Assembly (NCBI RefSeq): GCF_001298735.1
Contig: NZ_CYSP01000009.1
Span: 1-64,000 of the forward strand
Source: Propionispora sp. 2/2-37
GTDB lineage: Bacteria > Bacillota > Negativicutes > Propionisporales > Propionisporaceae
DNA: 64,000 bases
Direction: 5' to 3'
The notes beneath the pieces were generated by a model. It did no database searches and was not told the DNA's origin. It saw only the letters and a program-made list of their open reading frames with translations. Each line of letters starts with the position of its first letter. Position 1 is the stretch's first letter. The position numbers and the translations under genes are program-made. This document shows positions 1 through 8,035 of the stretch, piece after piece.

Positions 1-167
1 CTTAACTTGAGACGCTTGACTTTTTATAGCTGGTCTTTTATTGGATAGTATTCCCATTTACACAGTTAAATTTACAGTCTCTAAATATCCCAGTGGGTTT
101 GTGGATGAGCAGGATTGGTTCTGATTTTTTAAGTATCCGCTACGAAATCTACATCTACTTTTGTGGG

Positions 168-217
168 GCAAGAGGGAATTCCAGCTAACTTTTGAATTGG
201 CCGGAATTCCCTCTTGC
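168..217. repeat. Perfect 15-bp inverted repeat (hairpin)
   Basis: GCAAGAGGGAATTCC at 168-182 is exactly repeated in inverse at 203-217 with a 20-nt loop. The following bases contain only a short T-rich stretch, so this could be an imperfect terminator of an upstream gene, a bidirectional terminator or a remnant of a mobile element. The sequence alone does not decide. Confidence 0.6.
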
Positions 218-432
218 TTTGTATTAATGAATGAGTTTCAGAACAACATTTTTTATAAAACAACAGTAACCTGTTTAGCTGGCGCAGTCGACTGTGCGTC
301 ATAAGGACCTGAAGAAAGATCAACATTTGTGGCTAGGATGGTAATCATTCAGAAGGTATATTTTTTGAAGGCAAGTAGGATATTTTATTTTCATAAACGA
401 TACCATGAATGTGTTTTTATCTGTAATTTTTA

Positions 433-460
433 ACCATGGGCTATTGTTGAGCATATAATA
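433..460 (+). promoter_or_regulatory. Possible SigK-type sporulation promoter
   Basis: AC at 433-434, then 17 nt, then CATATAATA at 452-460 matches the B. subtilis SigK pattern AC-N16/17-CATANNNTA. The predicted start near 467 would leave a leader of about 40 nt before the YjcZ-like gene. The same bases contain TATAAT, so a SigA promoter is the alternative, but no good -35 hexamer accompanies it. Confidence 0.4.
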
Positions 461-507
461 CGGTAGAGTCCCATTACTTTAAAATATCTATTTAGGAGGT
501 TGAGATT

Positions 508-621
508 ATGGGCTGGGGTGGACATGGAAATGGATTTGCTGGAAGTTGGATTATAATCATTATAATCATTATATTGCTTTTCTTCTGCTTTAACGATAAC
601 GATTGTTCGCCGACTTGTTAA
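508..621 (+). CDS. YjcZ-like tiny hydrophobic protein, probably spore-associated
   Basis: This gene encodes 37 residues. AGGAGGT at 494-500 sits 7 nt before the ATG, an excellent ribosome binding site. The protein has a Gly/Trp/His-rich head (MGWGGHGNGFAGSW), then eight isoleucines followed by LLFF as a single membrane segment, then a polar tail with three cysteines (CFNDNDCSPTC). That plan matches the YjcZ family of small sporulation proteins in Firmicutes, whose exact role is not established. The SigK-like promoter upstream and the strong terminator downstream make it a stand-alone transcription unit. Assignment to YjcZ rests on architecture rather than a search. Confidence 0.7.
   Translation: MGWGGHGNGFAGSWIIIIIIIILLFFCFNDNDCSPTC
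550..573 (+). repeat. 9-bp tandem repeat coding for poly-isoleucine
   Basis: ATTATAATC occurs twice in tandem plus a partial third copy ATTATA. All of it is in frame and encodes the eight isoleucines of the membrane segment. Gain or loss of one unit would change the segment by three residues without shifting frame. Confidence 0.8.
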
Positions 622-670
622 GAAGGCACCCAATTAATACACAGCAGTGACGTAGTAGCAAAATCCATAA

Positions 671-702
671 AAAAACACCTTCTCTGCCGAAGGTGTTTTT
701 TT
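671..702 (+). terminator. Rho-independent terminator after the YjcZ-like gene
   Basis: A perfect 12-bp stem AAAAACACCTTC (671-682) / GAAGGTGTTTTT (689-700) with a 6-nt loop ends in a run of T. The A-run on the left arm makes it potentially bidirectional. Confidence 0.9.
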
Positions 703-722
703 ATGCAGAGAACAGGAAAATA

Positions 723-731
723 TGGTATAAT
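723..731 (+). promoter_or_regulatory. Extended -10 promoter of rpoZ
   Basis: TGG followed by TATAAT at 726-731 is a perfect extended -10 element, about 75 nt before the rpoZ start. No recognisable -35 hexamer is seen 16-18 nt upstream, which is tolerated by extended -10 promoters. The same TGGTATAAT string occurs in the rimP-nusA promoter at 58679-58687. Confidence 0.5.
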
Positions 732-806
732 AATATAGTTAACATAACTTTATAAAGTTAGGCGGTGAACTGGAGAATATAGATATTAAGAGAAGAGGGA
801 ATGACA

Positions 807-1016
807 ATGGATTATCCAGTGTTGGAAGACTTGTTAAAAAAGGTCGATAATAAGTATACGCTTGCTGTCTTGGCAGCTAAGCGGGCTCGAGAAATAGAGG
901 AGGGGAGTACGATTTTGGTGGACTGTAAGTCTTCAAAAGCGGTTACAATCGCCTTGGAAGAGATTGTTCAGGGGAAAATATCGTATTATCGGCGAAATAA
1001 AGCAAGTATAAAATAA
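807..1016 (+). CDS. rpoZ: RNA polymerase omega subunit
   Basis: This 69-residue protein carries the omega pattern: a short N-terminal stretch, then DLLKKVDNKYTLAVLAAKRA and an adjacent REIEEG. Omega binds the RNA polymerase beta-prime subunit and helps its folding and assembly. Two in-frame ATGs exist (801 and 807). The GAGGGA ribosome binding site directly touches the first, so 807 with 6-nt spacing is preferred. The gene usually follows gmk in Firmicutes; here it stands alone between the YjcZ-like unit and the folate genes. Identification is firm. Confidence 0.9.
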   Translation: MDYPVLEDLLKKVDNKYTLAVLAAKRAREIEEGSTILVDCKSSKAVTIALEEIVQGKISYYRRNKASIK

Positions 1017-1421
1017 GTTTAAGTAGAGTTATCTAAAGCAAATCTGTTAATTCCAAAGTGGATGTTTATCGGATGAGATAAAATCTCTGATTGATTTTAA
1101 TAAATTGATGTTTAGAAATATATCCCCGATCGGTTTTTGCCGGACGGGGATTTCAATTAATAGACTTGCCGGATTTTGGTTATTTTATATGAAAGAGCCG
1201 GTACAAATTTCTATGCAGTGTTTCATAGAAGAAAAGAGCCTTTTTTTTACAGGAAGGGAAAACAGAACAAAATATCCCTTGTACGGAGGACTATTTTTAC
1301 TTCTGTAGAATATTGAAACATGACTTACCATTCTGCGAGAAATGCAATGTGAAGAACCGTACTCCCCTATAGACTTTTAATACGGTATCTGATACTGAAG
1401 GGAGATAGCAGAAGGACAATC
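1017..1421. other. Intergenic region between rpoZ and folP
   Basis: These 405 nt contain two weak hairpins (1122-1151, and TTCTATG/CATAGAA at 1209-1230) and an eight-T run at 1241-1248, compatible with transcription ending after rpoZ. A 67-codon open frame at 1105-1308 has no ribosome binding site or family resemblance and is not called. I find no convincing SigA promoter or known folate riboswitch motif before folP. Confidence 0.5.
1122..1151 (+). terminator. Weak terminator-like hairpin after rpoZ
   Basis: ATCCCCG (1122-1128) pairs with CGGGGAT (1145-1151), with an inner CGG/CCG pairing around a T5 loop. Only a short T-poor tail follows, so function as a terminator is uncertain. Confidence 0.35.
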
Positions 1422-2642
1422 ATGAATTATAACCAGCGGGTATTACATATTGATAATGTCGAACAAGCTAAGCAGGAACTGAAAAAGATAAATTGCGATC
1501 CAACGGGTGTCGCCATTATGGCCCAAAAGGCTGTTTTTAAATTGGTAAAACTTGAGCACGTGCCTACAAAAGCAGCTAATCTTTTAAAGCAAACTTTTTT
1601 GGCGAAGGGTGGTGAGGTGGCATTAGCCAGGGAGTCAGCCGCTCTTAGCATAGAGTATACCGATGTATTGTTATGTGCTACATTAAAGCAATATCGGTTG
1701 GCGTTAGCACAGCTAAAGCTGCAGCCGTGGGGATTACCGGATATTGCCGCTGTAATCGAAGCCGTACTGATTCAGGATGAAACTTTCCCCCACCGGAAAT
1801 ATGTCTGGCCTCATCATAGCCTTAGCCTTAAACCGGGAAAAACCCTGGTTATGGGTATATTAAACCTTACACCGGATTCTTTTTCTGATGGGGGGCGGAA
1901 TAACCATCTGGATGCTGCATTGCGTCAATTAGAGCAAATGCTACAGGGCGGAGCAGATATTATTGATGTTGGTGTTGAGTCGGCAAAACCGTATGGTGGT
2001 TCTAGAACCTTATCGGCGGAAGAGGAAATGCAACACTTGCTGCCAATATTGGGAAAAATCCTGGAGGTCAGTCCGGTTCCCGTTTCTATTGATACTTATA
2101 GGGCGGAAGTTGCTGATGCGGCGCTCAACCTTGGTGCGCATATGCTCAGTAATATCTGGGGATTGCAACATGACCGGGATATGGCTGTTGTAGCGGCAAA
2201 ATATAAAGTCCCGGTAATTATCACGCATAATCGAACTATTGCTGATTATACCGGGGATATGATGGATGAAATTGTCGGTTTTCTTAAAGAGAGTATTGCC
2301 ATTGCCCAGGGAGCTGGTGTTGGTAGAGACCAAATCATTGTTGATCCCGGAATCGGTTTTGCCAAAACGACCGAACATAACCTGTTGATTATGTCCAGAT
2401 TGGAAGAATTAAAGTCACTTAATTGTCCGGTTTTGTTAGGCAGTTCACGTAAACGCTTTATCGCTGAGGTTTTGGATTTTCCGGTTGAACAGCGTGTGGA
2501 AGGAACGGGAGCGGCTGTGGTTGTAGGCATAACGAAGGGAGTTCATATTGTCAGAGTACATGATGTGAAGTCTATAAAGCGTATGACAGAGATGACCGAT
2601 GCTATGCTGCTTAAACAGCGTTTTTTTCATCCGTTTCAATAA
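1422..2642 (+). CDS. folP: Dihydropteroate synthase with N-terminal extension
   Basis: This 406-residue protein condenses pABA with dihydropterin pyrophosphate to give dihydropteroate in folate synthesis. Residues 1-137 form an extension absent from short DHPS enzymes. The TIM-barrel core follows, with NLTPDSFSDGG (148-158), SIDTY (222-226), VDPGIGF, GSSRKRF and RVHDV, so the Asp, Lys and Arg of the pterin site are present. Several usually invariant places differ: loop 2 reads VGVESAKP (183-190) instead of the family GGESTRP, and the family IND motif reads LSN (242-244). AAGGA sits about 6 nt before the ATG. It leads a folP-folB-folK cluster. The assignment is solid; its activity level or sulfonamide response is open. 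Confidence 0.9.
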   Translation: MNYNQRVLHIDNVEQAKQELKKINCDPTGVAIMAQKAVFKLVKLEHVPTKAANLLKQTFLAKGGEVALARESAALSIEYTDVLLCATLKQYRLALAQLKLQPWGLPDIAAVIEAVLIQDETFPHRKYVWPHHSLSLKPGKTLVMGILNLTPDSFSDGGRNNHLDAALRQLEQMLQGGADIIDVGVESAKPYGGSRTLSAEEEMQHLLPILGKILEVSPVPVSIDTYRAEVADAALNLGAHMLSNIWGLQHDRDMAVVAAKYKVPVIITHNRTIADYTGDMMDEIVGFLKESIAIAQGAGVGRDQIIVDPGIGFAKTTEHNLLIMSRLEELKSLNCPVLLGSSRKRFIAEVLDFPVEQRVEGTGAAVVVGITKGVHIVRVHDVKSIKRMTEMTDAMLLKQRFFHPFQ

Positions 2643-2688
2643 AATACGGCTTGCAGGTACATATTATATGAGTAGGGAGAGATCTAAG

Positions 2689-3048
2689 TTGAATAAGGTT
2701 TTATTAAGTAATATGATGTTTTATGGATTTCATGGTGTTCATGAATATGAACGGGAAGTTGGGCAGCGCTTTTACATCGATGTGGAGTATTGCGTAAATG
2801 CAGAACAAGCGGCTCTCTCCGATGATTTAACTCATGCCGTTGATTATACGGTAGTATACAGTCATGTAAAACAAGTCATAGAAAATCACCGGTTTCAACT
2901 GCTGGAGGCACTGGGAAGGCACATAGCCGATTCTTTATTGGAGCTGCCTTTAATCCGGGCAGTTACGGTAAGAATTCGTAAACCTTATGTTCCCATTCCG
3001 GGGCAGATTGATTATGTCCAGGTGGAAACCCAACGGACTAAGGCATGA
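2689..3048 (+). CDS. folB: Dihydroneopterin aldolase
   Basis: FolB removes glycolaldehyde from dihydroneopterin to give the substrate of FolK. TTG at 2689 is chosen because AGGGAGAG at 2674-2681 lies 7 nt upstream and the resulting 119 residues match the family; an in-frame ATG at 2668 would add seven residues with no ribosome binding site. Visible family features are MMFYGFHGVHEYER, the VDYTVVYSHV block and the C-terminal VRIRKPYVPIPG with the conserved Lys-Pro. The stop codon overlaps the folK start (ATGA at 3045-3048), indicating translational coupling. Confidence 0.93.
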   Translation: MNKVLLSNMMFYGFHGVHEYEREVGQRFYIDVEYCVNAEQAALSDDLTHAVDYTVVYSHVKQVIENHRFQLLEALGRHIADSLLELPLIRAVTVRIRKPYVPIPGQIDYVQVETQRTKA

Positions 3049-3545
3049 TTTTCCTAGGATTAGGAAGCAATCTTGGTGACCGGGAACAAAATATGATTAC
3101 GGCGACTCGGCGACTGGACGATCATCCGCAGATTATTGTGCAGAAAGTATCTTCTTTATACGAAACCGAGCCGGTTGGTTTTACTGAGCAACCTGCGTTC
3201 CTTAATGCTGTGGTTAGCATTACAACCGGGCTTGACCCAATAGCTTTACTCGCGGTTTGTTTGAGCATAGAACAACAGCTTGGCCGTATTCGCGCCGAAC
3301 GCTGGGGGCCGCGAACGATTGATATTGATATTTTACTGTATAATGAATTTACAGTGAAGGATTCGGTATTGGAATTACCTCATCCCCGGATGAAAGAGCG
3401 AAACTTTGTTCTTATACCGCTGGAAGAAATTGCTGGGACAGAACCCCTGTATCAGGGGAAAACAGTCCGGACTTTAATTGAAGAAAACACGGATGATAGT
3501 CCGGTACTATTCTATAAGAGAATGGTTTGGAAACAGGAGGGCTAA
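3045..3545 (+). CDS. folK: 6-hydroxymethyl-7,8-dihydropterin pyrophosphokinase
   Basis: This 166-residue HPPK transfers pyrophosphate from ATP to hydroxymethyl-dihydropterin, making the substrate for FolP. The N-terminus FLGLGSNLGDRE and the family signature RWGPRTIDIDILLYN with its two metal-binding aspartates are present. The start overlaps the folB stop by 4 nt. With folP and folB this gives the pterin branch of folate synthesis; folE is not in the window. Confidence 0.95.
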   Translation: MIFLGLGSNLGDREQNMITATRRLDDHPQIIVQKVSSLYETEPVGFTEQPAFLNAVVSITTGLDPIALLAVCLSIEQQLGRIRAERWGPRTIDIDILLYNEFTVKDSVLELPHPRMKERNFVLIPLEEIAGTEPLYQGKTVRTLIEENTDDSPVLFYKRMVWKQEG

Positions 3546-3549
3546 TGTA

Positions 3550-4674
3550 TTGAGTAAACATAAAATACTGTTTTTTAGCGCTCCGATTGGATCGGGTCAT
3601 ACACGGGCGGCTCAGGCCGTCCGTACTGCTATTCTTCGGCAGGAGCCGGAAGCCGATGTAAAGATTACCAATATATTTGATTTCTTTAGTCCATTGCTGG
3701 GGCGGTTCATATTAAAAGCTTATTTGGCTATTTTAGCGGTATATCCCCCGGCTTATGGACTCATGTATCGTTGGGGAAACAAAGATATGTCGGCTTCGGT
3801 AATCAATCATATTATTAATCAGTTTCTGGCAGTGAAAATGCAACATTATATTCTGGAGTATCGTCCCTCTGCCATAGTATGTACCCATGCTACCCCGGCC
3901 GGGCTGGCTGCTTACCTGACTCGTCATTGCGGTATGACCGTTCCGGTAATGGCAGTTATAACCGATTACGCAGTACACCGGTTGTGGGTTTACCCTGAGA
4001 TTGACCGGTATTTTGTGGCTCATCATAGTCTAGAGAAGATGTTGGAAGGTTTTGGTGTGGCCAAATCTAGAATACAGAGTGTGGGAATTCCGGTGGATAC
4101 GGCCTTTACAGCTACTTATGACCGAGAGGAAACGGTACGGAAATTGGGACTCCGTACCGGAGTTAAGACACTGCTTATTATGGGCGGTGGTGCCGGTGTG
4201 TTTCCTATGAATGAAATTCTCTCCTTATGTCAGGATATTCCTGAATTGTTGCAAATTATCGTAGTTACCGGTAATAATCATGTTGTCTATAACAAGCTGC
4301 GTAAGCGGAAATTGCCGGACAGCTGTAAGCTGTGTTTACTGCCATATGTGGATAATGTGCATGAATTAATGGCCATTGCCGATCTGCTGGTCTCTAAGCC
4401 CGGAGGGATGACTGTGTCGGAAGCATTGTGTACGGGGCTTCCCATGCTAGTCTATAAACCGATTCCCGGGCAGGAGGAAGCCAACACACAGTATTTGATA
4501 CAACATGGTGTAGCAGTCCGGGCGGATTCTTTAGAGGATGTAAAAAATCATCTGACGGCATTGTTAAAAGATTCCCGGCAGCTTCAAATTATGCGACAAA
4601 ATGCATTAGCCATGGGGCAGCCGCAAGCAGCCGAAAATATTGCTGCTACTATTTTTTCCCAACTTTTCTCTTGA
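3550..4674 (+). CDS. MGDG-synthase / UgtP-like glycosyltransferase
   Basis: This 374-residue GT28-type enzyme is expected to move a sugar from a nucleotide donor to a lipid acceptor at the inner face of the membrane. It begins with LFFSAPIGSGHTRAAQAV, typical of the MGDG synthase N-terminal domain. The C-terminal donor-binding block contains VSKPGGMTVSEAL and PGQEEAN. The TTG at 3550 is used because AGGAGGG at 3535-3541 lies 8 nt upstream; a longer reading would intrude into folK. Its tight spacing suggests cotranscription with the folate genes although no pathway link is evident. The acceptor could be diacylglycerol; the sugar cannot be read from sequence. Confidence 0.75.
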   Translation: MSKHKILFFSAPIGSGHTRAAQAVRTAILRQEPEADVKITNIFDFFSPLLGRFILKAYLAILAVYPPAYGLMYRWGNKDMSASVINHIINQFLAVKMQHYILEYRPSAIVCTHATPAGLAAYLTRHCGMTVPVMAVITDYAVHRLWVYPEIDRYFVAHHSLEKMLEGFGVAKSRIQSVGIPVDTAFTATYDREETVRKLGLRTGVKTLLIMGGGAGVFPMNEILSLCQDIPELLQIIVVTGNNHVVYNKLRKRKLPDSCKLCLLPYVDNVHELMAIADLLVSKPGGMTVSEALCTGLPMLVYKPIPGQEEANTQYLIQHGVAVRADSLEDVKNHLTALLKDSRQLQIMRQNALAMGQPQAAENIAATIFSQLFS

Positions 4675-4745
4675 CGGTATCCGGCCTGACGGATATAATA
4701 GTTCCAAAATTAGTTCAGCATCTTGTAACTGATAGCGGAGGACAA

Positions 4746-5834
4746 ATGAATAAACTATATCTAGCTGCGTTGCAAATGATACCAGGCATTGGCACGGTTA
4801 AACTGAAAAAACTTGTTTCCTTTTTTGGTAGCGCCCAACAGGCTTGGCAGGCTGGCAGGCGCGATTTGCTTTTGTGCAAATGCTTGGACGAACAAACGTG
4901 TAATATTTTTTTAGAACAGCGGGAAAAGATAAATATAGAAACATTAGCTACTCGGTGGGCGAAATTATCGATTAGACTCTGCGCAATAGGGGAAGCCGAT
5001 TACCCTGAGCTGCTTACCCACATAGCCAATCCTCCCATGGTTTTATATTATCGCGGAGTGCTGCCGGATACCGATCAAATTATTGCTGTTGTGGGAGCGC
5101 GTCATGCCTCCGCTTATGGCAAAAATGCAGCGCAGCAATTATCAGCCGGTATTTCAGCAGAAGGCTTTTGGGTGGCTAGCGGTGCGGCCAGAGGTATTGA
5201 TACGGCCGCCCACCGCGGTGCACTAGCAGTGGAAACTGGAAAAACGATTGCGGTTTTAGGTTGCGGCGTTGATGTGGTTTATCCGCCGGAGAATGCAAAG
5301 CTGCTTGCAGAGATTGCGGAGCACGGTTGTGTGCTTTCGGAATATCCGCCGGCGACAAAACCGATTGCCGGTTTTTTTCCGGCACGTAATCGAATTATCA
5401 GCGGTATTTCACGCGGGGTTATTGTCGTGGAGGCAGCAGAAAGAAGCGGTGCGTTGATTACTGCAGACTTTGCCCTGGAAGAGGGACGTGATGTTTTTTC
5501 CGTACCGGGAAGCATCTTTTCCGCTTCAAGCAAGGGCACTCACCGCTTGATCAAACAAGGGGCCAAGCTGGTGGAGTGTGCGGCAGATATCCTCGAAGAG
5601 TATGGGGGTACAATTAAGAAGAAAGAAACTGGCCTGACTTTGACAACCGATGAGCAGGCTGTTTATAATTGTATAGATTACGAAAATCCGTTCAGTGTGG
5701 AAGAAATAGTGATAAAATCAGGGCTTAGGCCATCAGTAGTAACGTATATATTATTACAATTAGAGTTGCGCGGTTTGGCAGCCGAACAAAAGGGACAGCG
5801 GTATGTTCGGGTTGCTAAGGAGGGAATTAGGTGA
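4746..5834 (+). CDS. dprA: DNA-processing protein DprA
   Basis: DprA loads RecA onto incoming single-stranded DNA during natural transformation and is also widespread in non-competent bacteria. The 362-residue protein has an N-terminal helix-hairpin-helix-like part (MIPGIGTVKLKKLVSFFG), the Rossmann-like core (VVGARHASAYG, SGAARGIDTAAHRGAL, LGCGVDVVYPPEN, FPARNRIISGIS, GALITADFALEEGRDVF) and a C-terminal winged-helix part. The ATG at 4746 follows GCGGAGGA; a longer TTG reading from 4671 is unlikely. It ends in a GTGA overlap with topA. Confidence 0.93.
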   Translation: MNKLYLAALQMIPGIGTVKLKKLVSFFGSAQQAWQAGRRDLLLCKCLDEQTCNIFLEQREKINIETLATRWAKLSIRLCAIGEADYPELLTHIANPPMVLYYRGVLPDTDQIIAVVGARHASAYGKNAAQQLSAGISAEGFWVASGAARGIDTAAHRGALAVETGKTIAVLGCGVDVVYPPENAKLLAEIAEHGCVLSEYPPATKPIAGFFPARNRIISGISRGVIVVEAAERSGALITADFALEEGRDVFSVPGSIFSASSKGTHRLIKQGAKLVECAADILEEYGGTIKKKETGLTLTTDEQAVYNCIDYENPFSVEEIVIKSGLRPSVVTYILLQLELRGLAAEQKGQRYVRVAKEGIR

Positions 5835-8035
5835 CAAAATCACTGGTTGTAGTAGAATCACCAGCAAAGGCTAAAACAATTGAGAAGTTCTTGGGGAAAA
5901 ATTTTACCGTCCGGGCGTCTATGGGGCATTTGCGTGATTTGCCTAAAAGTCAGTTCGGTATTGATATTGAAGATCATTTCAAACCTAAATATATAAATAT
6001 CCGCGGCAAGGGAGATATTATAAAAAGTCTTAAAGACGCGGCGAAAAACTCAGATAAAGTTTATCTGGCATCTGACCCTGACCGTGAGGGTGAGGCGATT
6101 GCCTGGCATTTAGCACATATTTTGAATATTCCTGAAGATAAGGCTTGCCGTATCGAATTTAACGAAATTACCAAGTCTGCTATTCAGAATGCAGTGAAAC
6201 GGCCACGTCCTATTGATGTTGCCAGAGTGGATGCCCAGCAAGCCAGACGCCTTTTAGACCGTTTGGTTGGTTATAAACTTAGTCCCCTTTTATGGCGGAA
6301 AGTACGCAAAGGCTTAAGTGCCGGACGAGTCCAGTCAGTGGCGGTACGTTTGATTTGCGACCGGGAAAACGAGATACAGGCTTTTGTACCGGTAGAATAT
6401 TGGTCAATAACCGCTAAACTAAGAGAGTCTGCCAAAGCACCTTTATTTGAAGCACAATTAATTACGATAGATGATAAAAAGGTTGAGATCAGCAATGAGG
6501 AACAAGCAACGAAGATTACCGAAGAACTAAAGAGAACGCAATATATAGTGAAGGAAGTAAAGCGGCGTGAGCGTCGCCGCAATCCGGCACCTCCTTTTAC
6601 AACCAGCAGTCTGCAGCAGGATGCCTCCCGTAAATTAGGGTTTACCTCCCGGAAAACCATGATGATAGCGCAGCAGCTTTATGAAGGCTTGGATGTAGGG
6701 AGCCGGGGACCGGTGGGGTTGATTACCTATATGCGTACCGATTCCACACGGATTGCCGAATCGGCACAACAGGATGCAAGAGCTTATATTGAGCAGAAGT
6801 ATGGTAACGACTACTTACCGGGGAAAAGCCCTGTTTATACAAGTAAAAAAAGTGCCCAGGATGCGCATGAGGCCATACGTCCGACCGATTTATCATTAGC
6901 GCCGGATAGTATTGGTAAATATCTGTCCAAAGATCAATTGAAATTGTATACGTTAATATGGGGGCGGTTTATTGCCAGTCAGATGAATGCAGCCGTTTAT
7001 GATACTTTGACCGTGGATATTTCGGCAGACCACTATGGATTGCGTGCTACGGGTTCCCGGCTAAAGTTTGCCGGCTTTATGGCAGTTTACACAGAAAGCC
7101 GGGATGATGAGGAAAAAGAGAAAGATACTAACTTGCCTGAACTTACTTCCGGGCAGTTGTTGAGATTATCAAAGCTTTTTCCTAAACAACATTTTACCGA
7201 ACCTCCGCCAAGATATACGGAGGCTTCGCTGGTTAAAGTGCTGGAGGAAAAAGGGATCGGACGACCTAGTACATATGCCCCTATTATTGAAACGATTTTA
7301 GACCGGGGATATGTATTGCGTGTTGAAAAAAAGTTTCAGCCAACGGAACTAGGGTTTGTGGTGGTTGACCTGTTGAAACAGTATTTTACTAATATTGTTG
7401 ACGTCGAATTTACGGCTCAAATGGAAGGCGAACTGGATGAAATTGCCGAGGGACATCGCTCCAGAATCGGTTTGCTAAACGAGTTCTATGAGCCTTTTGC
7501 CAAAACCCTGGCTCATGCCGAGGAAGAAATCGGGCATGTGGAATTGCCGGTAGAAGTATCGGACGTCCCTTGTGAAAATTGTGGAAAATTGATGGTTGTA
7601 AAACAGGGGCGTTATGGAATTTTTCTGGCTTGCCCGGGTTTTCCGGAATGCAGAAATACGAAGCCGATTCTTAAAGATACAGGAGCAAAATGTCCTAAAT
7701 GTGGGGATAGTATTGTCGAGCGCCGTACCAAACGCGGCAGGATTTTCTATGGCTGTAAAGGATATCCTGCCTGTGATTTTGTAACCTGGGATATGCCGCT
7801 GCAGGAAACCTGTCCGGTATGTGGCACATTTATGACCAAGCACAGGTTTAAAAATGGCCGTGTCATCAGTCAATGCGGCAATGAAGCCTGTACGACACGT
7901 GAAGCGGAAACGGAGTCAGCACCTAAACCCAAAGTCGCCTCGGGTGGCAAAATAAAAAAACCGGCTAAGGCGAAAGCTGATTCTCAGGTGAAAAGAATGA
8001 AACAGTCTACAAAGCGGAGGAAGAGCAGTGTCTAA
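5831..8035 (+). CDS. topA: DNA topoisomerase I
   Basis: This type IA topoisomerase of 734 residues relaxes negative supercoils behind transcription and replication. The Toprim domain opens the protein ([16 protein letters not shown], then [13 protein letters not shown]). The active-site tyrosine is Tyr300 in [12 protein letters not shown]. Three C-terminal four-cysteine zinc motifs are visible (CENCGK..CPGFPEC, CPKCGD..CKGYPAC, CPVCGT..CGNEAC), followed by a Lys-rich tail. The GTG start overlaps the dprA stop, and the gene overlaps trmFO by 8 nt, so dprA-topA-trmFO is a coupled operon as in B. subtilis. Confidence 0.96.
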   Translation: MTKSLVVVESPAKAKTIEKFLGKNFTVRASMGHLRDLPKSQFGIDIEDHFKPKYINIRGKGDIIKSLKDAAKNSDKVYLASDPDREGEAIAWHLAHILNIPEDKACRIEFNEITKSAIQNAVKRPRPIDVARVDAQQARRLLDRLVGYKLSPLLWRKVRKGLSAGRVQSVAVRLICDRENEIQAFVPVEYWSITAKLRESAKAPLFEAQLITIDDKKVEISNEEQATKITEELKRTQYIVKEVKRRERRRNPAPPFTTSSLQQDASRKLGFTSRKTMMIAQQLYEGLDVGSRGPVGLITYMRTDSTRIAESAQQDARAYIEQKYGNDYLPGKSPVYTSKKSAQDAHEAIRPTDLSLAPDSIGKYLSKDQLKLYTLIWGRFIASQMNAAVYDTLTVDISADHYGLRATGSRLKFAGFMAVYTESRDDEEKEKDTNLPELTSGQLLRLSKLFPKQHFTEPPPRYTEASLVKVLEEKGIGRPSTYAPIIETILDRGYVLRVEKKFQPTELGFVVVDLLKQYFTNIVDVEFTAQMEGELDEIAEGHRSRIGLLNEFYEPFAKTLAHAEEEIGHVELPVEVSDVPCENCGKLMVVKQGRYGIFLACPGFPECRNTKPILKDTGAKCPKCGDSIVERRTKRGRIFYGCKGYPACDFVTWDMPLQETCPVCGTFMTKHRFKNGRVISQCGNEACTTREAETESAPKPKVASGGKIKKPAKAKADSQVKRMKQSTKRRKSSV

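Larger units (their letters stand above)
1..507. other. Gene-poor left end
   Basis: I see no supportable gene in this stretch. It holds a perfect 15-bp inverted repeat (168-182 with 203-217), a 10-bp palindrome CAGTCGACTG at 285-294, and the putative promoter of the small gene that follows. The short open frames here lack a ribosome binding site or run antisense. The tail of an upstream gene is not visible. Confidence 0.6.

Noticed and set aside
129..633. Antisense open frames at the left end
   Set aside because: They lack ribosome binding sites and one is the reverse of the YjcZ-like gene and its repeat.
1105..1308. 67-codon open frame between rpoZ and folP
   Set aside because: No ribosome binding site, no family pattern, and it spans hairpins and a T-run; probably non-coding.
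1320..1421. Folate riboswitch before folP
   Set aside because: The region does not show the conserved core of tetrahydrofolate riboswitches.
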